DNA of 64,000 nt, taken from positions 1-64,000 of the forward strand of contig MAAS01000013.1 in NCBI GenBank assembly GCA_002162755.1, written 5' to 3'. Position 1 is the stretch's first letter, and the number at the start of each line of letters is the position of its first letter. This stretch comes from Gammaproteobacteria bacterium 50_400_T64. GTDB lineage: Bacteria; Pseudomonadota; Gammaproteobacteria; Pseudomonadales; Porticoccaceae. Under the pieces are notes generated by a model, which saw only the letters and a list, made by a program, of their open reading frames with translations, did no database searches and was not told the DNA's origin. The position numbers and the translations under genes were made by a program. Shown piece by piece: positions 58,907 through 64,000 of the stretch.

Positions 58907-60178
58907 TTAAAAAACGGCTTTTAGAATAAAGAAGAAGACAATCGACAGGCCAGCGCCAGCGGGCAGGGTTACCAGCCAGGACATAAAGATGGTGCCCACC
59001 ACACGCAGGTTGATGGCGGCAATACCGCGGGCAAAGCCGACACCCAGTACTGCACCGACCAGTGTGTGAGTGGTGGAAATGGGTAGCCCGGTCGCTGAGG
59101 CGAATACCACAGTTGCGGAAGCGCCCAGCTCAGCGGCGAAGCCTCGGCTGGGGGTCAGCACAGTGATTTTCTGGCCGATGGTGGCCATCACTTTAAAGCC
59201 GTAAGTGGCGAGGCCGAGAATAATACCCGCACCACCCAGTAGCAGTATCCAGCTGGGCATAACGCTCTTCGCCGCTATCGTGCCACTGTTGACGATGCCG
59301 ACAATAGCGGCCAGTGGGCCGACGGCATTGGCGACGTCATTGGAGCCGTGGGCAAAGGCCATGCTGCAGGCGGTGAAGACCATGAGTACCGCGAACACGC
59401 GCTCGACACTGGCGAAGCGGTCGTCGGCATCGCGCTCGGGATCTTCTTTAATACGGCTGAGAAAGTAGCTGCCAATCAGGGTGACAATCAAACCGGCACC
59501 GGCGGCATAGAGAGCGCATTCGCCAAAGCTCATGCTCACACCTTCATCTTTGAAGACATGCTTAAGGCCCTTAAGCATGGTCACCATGGCCATCAAAAAG
59601 CCAACGGCGAACATATAAAAGGGAATAAAGCGCTTGGCGCGGGTGAAGGGGTCGCTGTGATTGAGGATCAACGACTGCACACTTTTAAACAGGGCGTAGG
59701 ACATGACGCCTGCGAGCACGGGCGAAACCACCCAGCTGGCGACAATTTTACCGACCTTCGGCCAGTGCACGGCGTCGACTGAAATACCGACAGCGGCGAA
59801 GCCAACAATGGCACCGACAATAGTGTGGGTTGTGGATACGGGCCAACCTTTAATACTGGCGATCAGTAGCCAGGTGCCCGCAGCGAGTAGTGCCGCGAGC
59901 ATGCCAAAGACCAGTAACTCCGGTTGATCTTCGATCGATGCCGTATCGATAATACCTTTGCGAATGGTGGCCGTGACTTCGCCGCCTGCCAGATAAGCAC
60001 CGAGAAACTCGAACAGCATGGCGATCATAATCGCCTGCTTGACCGTCAGCGCGCGCGAGCCGACCGAGGTGCCCATGGCGTTGGCGACGTCGTTGGCACC
60101 AATGCCCCAGGCCATAAAGAAGCCAAAAACGCAGGCGAGTGAAAGGAGCAAATATCCGTGTTCAGCAATAATTGTCAT
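58907..60178 (-). CDS. Inorganic phosphate transporter (Pit family)
   Basis: The 423-residue membrane protein has two inverted repeats, each with the GANDVANAMG/GSNDVANAVG signature (residues 27-36 and about 287-296). STTHT motifs follow in both halves. Pit proteins carry metal-phosphate with protons at low affinity. It follows the DUF47 gene by 53 bases, the usual Pit-DUF47 pairing. No Pho box was seen upstream of that pair. Confidence 0.95.
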   Translation of the reverse strand: MTIIAEHGYLLLSLACVFGFFMAWGIGANDVANAMGTSVGSRALTVKQAIMIAMLFEFLGAYLAGGEVTATIRKGIIDTASIEDQPELLVFGMLAALLAAGTWLLIASIKGWPVSTTHTIVGAIVGFAAVGISVDAVHWPKVGKIVASWVVSPVLAGVMSYALFKSVQSLILNHSDPFTRAKRFIPFYMFAVGFLMAMVTMLKGLKHVFKDEGVSMSFGECALYAAGAGLIVTLIGSYFLSRIKEDPERDADDRFASVERVFAVLMVFTACSMAFAHGSNDVANAVGPLAAIVGIVNSGTIAAKSVMPSWILLLGGAGIILGLATYGFKVMATIGQKITVLTPSRGFAAELGASATVVFASATGLPISTTHTLVGAVLGVGFARGIAAINLRVVGTIFMSWLVTLPAGAGLSIVFFFILKAVF

Positions 60179-60231
60179 AGGGCTAGTCAGTCAAAAAATG
60201 AAGGAGGAAGGAGGTCTGTAAAAAACAGTGT

Positions 60232-60912
60232 TTAGCGGGCTAGCAATAGCTGCAGCCGGGCACCAACGCGCTCGGCGTCATTAGCCATTTCGCCAACGAT
60301 GTCGATAATTTTGTAGAGAAACATTACCTCGACGGGGGGCAGACCAGCTTCCAGTGCAAATAGTTTTTTACGGAGTTCCTGCTCCAGTTGGTCATTCTCG
60401 TGTTCAAGCTTGTCGAGGGCTTCGATTAAGGTGGCGATAAAGCTCACTTCACGCTCACCAAAGCCGGTTTCGAGTAGCTCGTCCAGTTCGTTAATGGCGA
60501 CGAAGGCTTGCTCGGTAGCGGCGATGGCCGTTTTCAAAAAAGCCATGCCATCATTTTGAATAGATTCAGGAATGACCATTTTGCGGCCCAGCATTAAGCC
60601 GGCAATATCCCGTGCGCCATTGGCGATGCGATCCTGCGTTGTGACCAAATCGAGCAGGTCGGTGCGTGGCATCGGCATAAACAGGCTTTTCGGCAGGTGC
60701 TGGCGAATCTGCTTTTTCAGCTCATCAGCTTGCCGCTCGCTAGTACAAATTTCGTCGTAAACAGAACTCGCCTTTACCCAGTCGCCATTGTTAGAGGCAG
60801 CAAAAAAGCCCTCCAGCAATTTCACACAATTCACCACTTCGCCCATATGCTGCTGCATGGGTTTAATGGGTGAGCGCCCGAGGATTTTGTAAAACGGGTT
60901 GTTAATGGCCAT
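60232..60912 (-). CDS. DUF47 family (PhoU-like) protein
   Basis: The 226-residue all-helical protein has the TIGR00153/DUF47 pattern, including LPKSLFMPMPRTDLLDLVTTQDRIANGARDIAGLM near residues 74-108. It resembles PhoU and is generally needed for, or modulates, the neighbouring Pit transporter. It is the first gene of the leftward DUF47-pit pair. Confidence 0.94.
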   Translation of the reverse strand: MAINNPFYKILGRSPIKPMQQHMGEVVNCVKLLEGFFAASNNGDWVKASSVYDEICTSERQADELKKQIRQHLPKSLFMPMPRTDLLDLVTTQDRIANGARDIAGLMLGRKMVIPESIQNDGMAFLKTAIAATEQAFVAINELDELLETGFGEREVSFIATLIEALDKLEHENDQLEQELRKKLFALEAGLPPVEVMFLYKIIDIVGEMANDAERVGARLQLLLAR

Positions 60913-61052
60913 AGCTTGTTCCCGAGTTTATCTGGTTTGTTTATTTACGCTGACGGCATTACGTAATTATTGTTCGGAATTATAAGGCGAGTGACTGCTG
61001 TCGTCATGCAGATTGTGCTGTCTGACTTGATAGGGCGCATGGCGAGCACGCG

Positions 61053-64000
61053 TTACAGGGCCGAGAGCGTTAGCGGGCAAGTAATGGCCTCGGCATCAGC
61101 GGGCAGTATGACGGGGTCTTTGGCGATTTGTAGGCGTGTTGAATCCAGCGCCACAGCCCCTTCATTATTGCCAGTGAGATAGTTGAACACAGCTTCTGCG
61201 CGTTGCTTTGCGAGGCTTGCTAGCTGCTCGGGAGTGAGTGCTTGCTTACTGACTAGCTCTTGTAATAGCAGGCTATCTAGCCGCTTGGTTTGGGGTCTGC
61301 CCGCGTCAGGGTGTTGGCCATCACCTGTTTGTTGTGGCGCTACCTGTTCACTTTCAACTTTAAGCAATGCCAGTTTTTCAGTACTAAAAGCGGCACGATA
61401 CATTTTTTCCAAAACGGCACTCTGGTAGTTGATAGGTGAGGGCGTAGGGATGCCGCTATTTTTATTGCCATTACCTGAAAGAACTTGATAGGCCTGATTA
61501 AATTGTTGTGTTTGCAGAGCCAGGCTATCGCTTTCAGGCTGATAACAGGCACTGACGATCAGCGCGAGTGCGGGCTTTTGCTGTAAAGCCTGAGCGAGTT
61601 TACCGAGCTTTTGTTGTTCACTTGCCGCGAGTTCGCTAGCGCCTGGGGTAAACAGGGTGTGCTCAAAATCGCCTTCATCGCCGTTATCAAACAAGCCGCC
61701 CAACATTTTGAAAGGGCTGGCAACGACTTTGACCAGCAAGTTGCCAAAGGCCTTCCAGACGAGACCGCCAATACGCACCTCGGGGTTATTGAGGTCACCC
61801 TCGACGGGCAGGTCGATATCGATATTGCCATTGACGTCTTTCATTAGCGCGACCGCTAGTTTCAGGGGCAGGCTCACGGCATCGGGGCTATCGACAGTAT
61901 CGCCCAGAGTTAAGTGCTCGAGCAGCATGTGGTTGTCGCCGCGCATTTGCCCCTGCTGGATACGGTAGTCCAGATTCAAGCCCAGAGTGCCCGCATCAAT
62001 GGCGTAACCGGCGAATTTTCCTGAGTAAGAGCTAGCGCTGGTGATATCGACATTGGCCAAATCCAGTTTGATTTCGCTGAAGGCCTGGGGTGAGCTCAGC
62101 TGGCTGGCAGCAGTGATTTTCGCGGTGCCGTGTTGATCGATTTTGCCGTCTAGCACCAGTTGAGTTGGCGTACTTGAGATGGTTGATATATCGACCGCCT
62201 GCCCGTGGAGGCTGTGAATTTGGGTGGCGAAATTAAGGGGCAGGTTGAAATCTTTGTAGTCCATGCTGCCATCAATCAGCTTAAATTTAGCGATAGTGAT
62301 GGGGACGCTGCTTGCTTCTGTATTTTGACTGTCATCAGACTTAGCGGGTTGTTCGGTAGCTGGCACCAACATGCGAAAGAGTCGGGTTTCGCCATTTTCG
62401 AAGACAATCGCATCAAAATAGGGTTTGGTAAGCTCAATGTTGGCAATGTTCAGGCTAGCCGGTTCAAGCTGTAAATGCAGGTCGTCGATGGCGAGGTTCT
62501 GCCAATTGATCCAGCTTTCCTGGTCGGCGAGGTCGAAGGTGTCGAGTTGTTTGATAGCGATGTCACCGCGCAGTGATAGAGACTGGCTGTTGCTAGTTTG
62601 ATAGTCGAGCTGCAGGTCGGCGTCGACCTTACCTTTGGTGAGATTGAGCTGAATGGTGTCATGCAGATAGCTGTTAATCGGTGGCAGTGGTACTTCTTGC
62701 AGCTTAATCGCTAGTGCGGCCATCGGGGGCATGGCACCCACTTTACCGCTGACAAGCGTTTTCCCCGTGGCATTAATTTTAAGTTCAGCCTGCAGGTCAA
62801 ACTTGGCATCCTGCTCAAGGGTGAAGGGTTTTAGTGTTAGTTCGACGATTTCAGCTTTCTGTGGGGCGGGCTCGCGCAGGGAGCGGTCGTCAAAGCTGAG
62901 CAGCAGCTCTTTTAACTGTATTTGTTCAAGGCGAAGCTGCAGGGGATTCGTTGCTGCTGGTTCGTTCGCGGGGGCAGTATTTGTACTTGCCGGGGTATCC
63001 GTACTTTTAATCAGTTGGCTGTAATTAAACACCTTATCGCGGGTCAACCAGCTGTTGGCGAAGCCATTGTCGACGACGAGTGATTCGGCAATCATCTGCT
63101 GTTCTGGCCAGGTGAAGCTGGCGTTGTTAAGGCTAATACGGCTCAGCTTGAGCAGGGGTTCGACGGGCGCAAGGGTATCGAGCTGCAATTGCTCTACGGC
63201 AATATTTATATTGTTCGCCTGCAGCGCCAGGCTTTGTGCGGGGCCGCTGTTATCCAGTGAAAAGTCGCTGCTGATGGAGAGTGTGCCTGCGTTCACGGTA
63301 AACAGCAGTAGCTCTCGCAAGTAATCGCCGCCACGGTTTAAAGCAATATTATCCAGCGTAATACGCCCGGCAACGGCGAGGGGTTCGAGTTGCAGCTTGC
63401 CGGTAAAGGCCAGTGTTTCTGTGTCGCTGAATTGGGCCGCAAAGTGGTAGTTGCCACCATCCTCCGGCAAAGTGCTGAAACGAGCCAGACCGAAATTAAG
63501 GGGGCTTAAGTCGATATTAAAAGGTTCGGCCCGGTTTAATTGGCTGTAATGCACGTGCCCCTGATGAATGGCGATATTTTGCAGAATAAGGCGCGGCAGA
63601 GCTGTTGATTCATTGTCATCGACCGCGGTATCGGTTTTGTCACTGGCAGGGGGTATAAGACGGTTCAGGTTGAGTTCGCCAGCGTTGTCTATTTCGGCAT
63701 TAATGTCCATGCCGGTCAGACTAATTTCGCTGAATTGCCAGGCCCGTTTAAAAATACCAAAGGTATCAAAGTCGATGACAAATTCATCGAACCCGAGTAA
63801 AGGGGCTTGCTCGGGAGTTGTCAGTTGTAAATTTTGTAAACGTAGGCGTAATAAAAAGGGGTTAAATTCCACCTGTTCAAGACTGGCCTTTTGTTGCAAT
63901 GTGCCGTCGACGAACTTAATGAGCTGGGTTTTTAAGACATACGGTATGAGTAAAAAACCGCAGAGGGTGTAGCTGAGAAAGCCGATAAGTAGCCACAGCC
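61053..64000 (-). CDS. DUF748 domain-containing protein (5' end outside the window)
   Basis: At least 981 codons are open from the right edge to the stop at 61053. The TTG near 63899 is not the true start, because the frame continues to the edge and encodes a transmembrane segment (LWLLIGFLSYTLCGFLLIPYVL) as expected for the N-terminus of the family. Repeated beta-strand-rich segments follow, typical of AsmA-like/DUF748 proteins of the envelope. The C-terminal 200 residues are less conserved and helical. Such proteins bridge the periplasm or influence lipid transport; that role is inference. Confidence 0.87.
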   Translation of the reverse strand, partial: LWLLIGFLSYTLCGFLLIPYVLKTQLIKFVDGTLQQKASLEQVEFNPFLLRLRLQNLQLTTPEQAPLLGFDEFVIDFDTFGIFKRAWQFSEISLTGMDINAEIDNAGELNLNRLIPPASDKTDTAVDDNESTALPRLILQNIAIHQGHVHYSQLNRAEPFNIDLSPLNFGLARFSTLPEDGGNYHFAAQFSDTETLAFTGKLQLEPLAVAGRITLDNIALNRGGDYLRELLLFTVNAGTLSISSDFSLDNSGPAQSLALQANNINIAVEQLQLDTLAPVEPLLKLSRISLNNASFTWPEQQMIAESLVVDNGFANSWLTRDKVFNYSQLIKSTDTPASTNTAPANEPAATNPLQLRLEQIQLKELLLSFDDRSLREPAPQKAEIVELTLKPFTLEQDAKFDLQAELKINATGKTLVSGKVGAMPPMAALAIKLQEVPLPPINSYLHDTIQLNLTKGKVDADLQLDYQTSNSQSLSLRGDIAIKQLDTFDLADQESWINWQNLAIDDLHLQLEPASLNIANIELTKPYFDAIVFENGETRLFRMLVPATEQPAKSDDSQNTEASSVPITIAKFKLIDGSMDYKDFNLPLNFATQIHSLHGQAVDISTISSTPTQLVLDGKIDQHGTAKITAASQLSSPQAFSEIKLDLANVDITSASSYSGKFAGYAIDAGTLGLNLDYRIQQGQMRGDNHMLLEHLTLGDTVDSPDAVSLPLKLAVALMKDVNGNIDIDLPVEGDLNNPEVRIGGLVWKAFGNLLVKVVASPFKMLGGLFDNGDEGDFEHTLFTPGASELAASEQQKLGKLAQALQQKPALALIVSACYQPESDSLALQTQQFNQAYQVLSGNGNKNSGIPTPSPINYQSAVLEKMYRAAFSTEKLALLKVESEQVAPQQTGDGQHPDAGRPQTKRLDSLLLQELVSKQALTPEQLASLAKQRAEAVFNYLTGNNEGAVALDSTRLQIAKDPVILPADAEAITCPLTLSAL

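Overview
The window is a chromosomal replication-origin region from a gammaproteobacterium. Gene order (atp operon, parAB, rsmG-mnmG, origin, rpmH-rnpA-yidD-yidC-mnmE, dnaA-dnaN-recF-gyrB, then glyQS, and further on pstSCAB-phoU, phoBR and ubiCA) matches Pseudomonadales/Cellvibrionales genomes. Moderate GC content, a TRAP transporter, an MFS-acyltransferase fusion and a thiolase-like/OB-fold pair fit a marine Cellvibrionales member, perhaps Spongiibacteraceae-like. That placement is inference; no rRNA is present to settle it.

Layout. 1-7227 runs leftward: atpA (start only), atpHFEBI, parB, parA, rsmG, mnmG. 7228-7799 is an AT-rich divergent intergenic region with DnaA boxes and is the best oriC candidate. 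7800-18228 runs rightward: rpmH, rnpA, yidD, yidC, mnmE, a second DnaA-box region, dnaA, dnaN, recF, gyrB. Two consensus parS sites lie inside recF. 18356-22681 holds an acyltransferase, gmhB and glyS/glyQ leftward. 22807-26265 holds a periplasmic metallo-beta-lactamase-fold protein, a small cytochrome c and a TRAP permease pair without a binding protein.

26332-32046 is the pst-phoU operon behind a double Pho box. 32125-38031 holds DUF2461, a Cys-less thiolase-like protein with a DUF35 partner, a BepA-like M48 protease, yaaA and a DUF938 methyltransferase. 38103-38733 is a VapBC pair with a long palindromic operator. 38767-44504 runs leftward: a FemAB-like protein, phoR, phoB (own Pho box), ubiA, ubiC and an LpxR-family protein. 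Later come an enoyl-CoA hydratase behind a structured leader, and an EAL-CBS-GGDEF protein.

46060-52450 is accessory and partly degraded: poorly coding DNA, an AT-rich two-gene group between two copies of a 74-bp attC-like repeat, a GNAT gene, a tiny Lys-rich protein and a deleted rluA-type pseudogene. 52551-64000 holds an MFS-acyltransferase fusion, a DAACS symporter, a PhoA-type alkaline phosphatase, a DsbA-family protein, a Phd/ParE pair, Pit with DUF47, and a DUF748 gene running off the right edge.

Two themes stand out. One is chromosome replication and segregation: oriC, DnaA boxes, dnaA, parAB and parS within about 13 kb. The other is phosphate: high-affinity Pst, PhoU, PhoBR, alkaline phosphatase and Pit-DUF47 within about 35 kb, with Pho boxes visible at pstS and phoB only. 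The least explained DNA is the repeat-flanked cassette region and the purine-rich stretch before it at 48960-49260.
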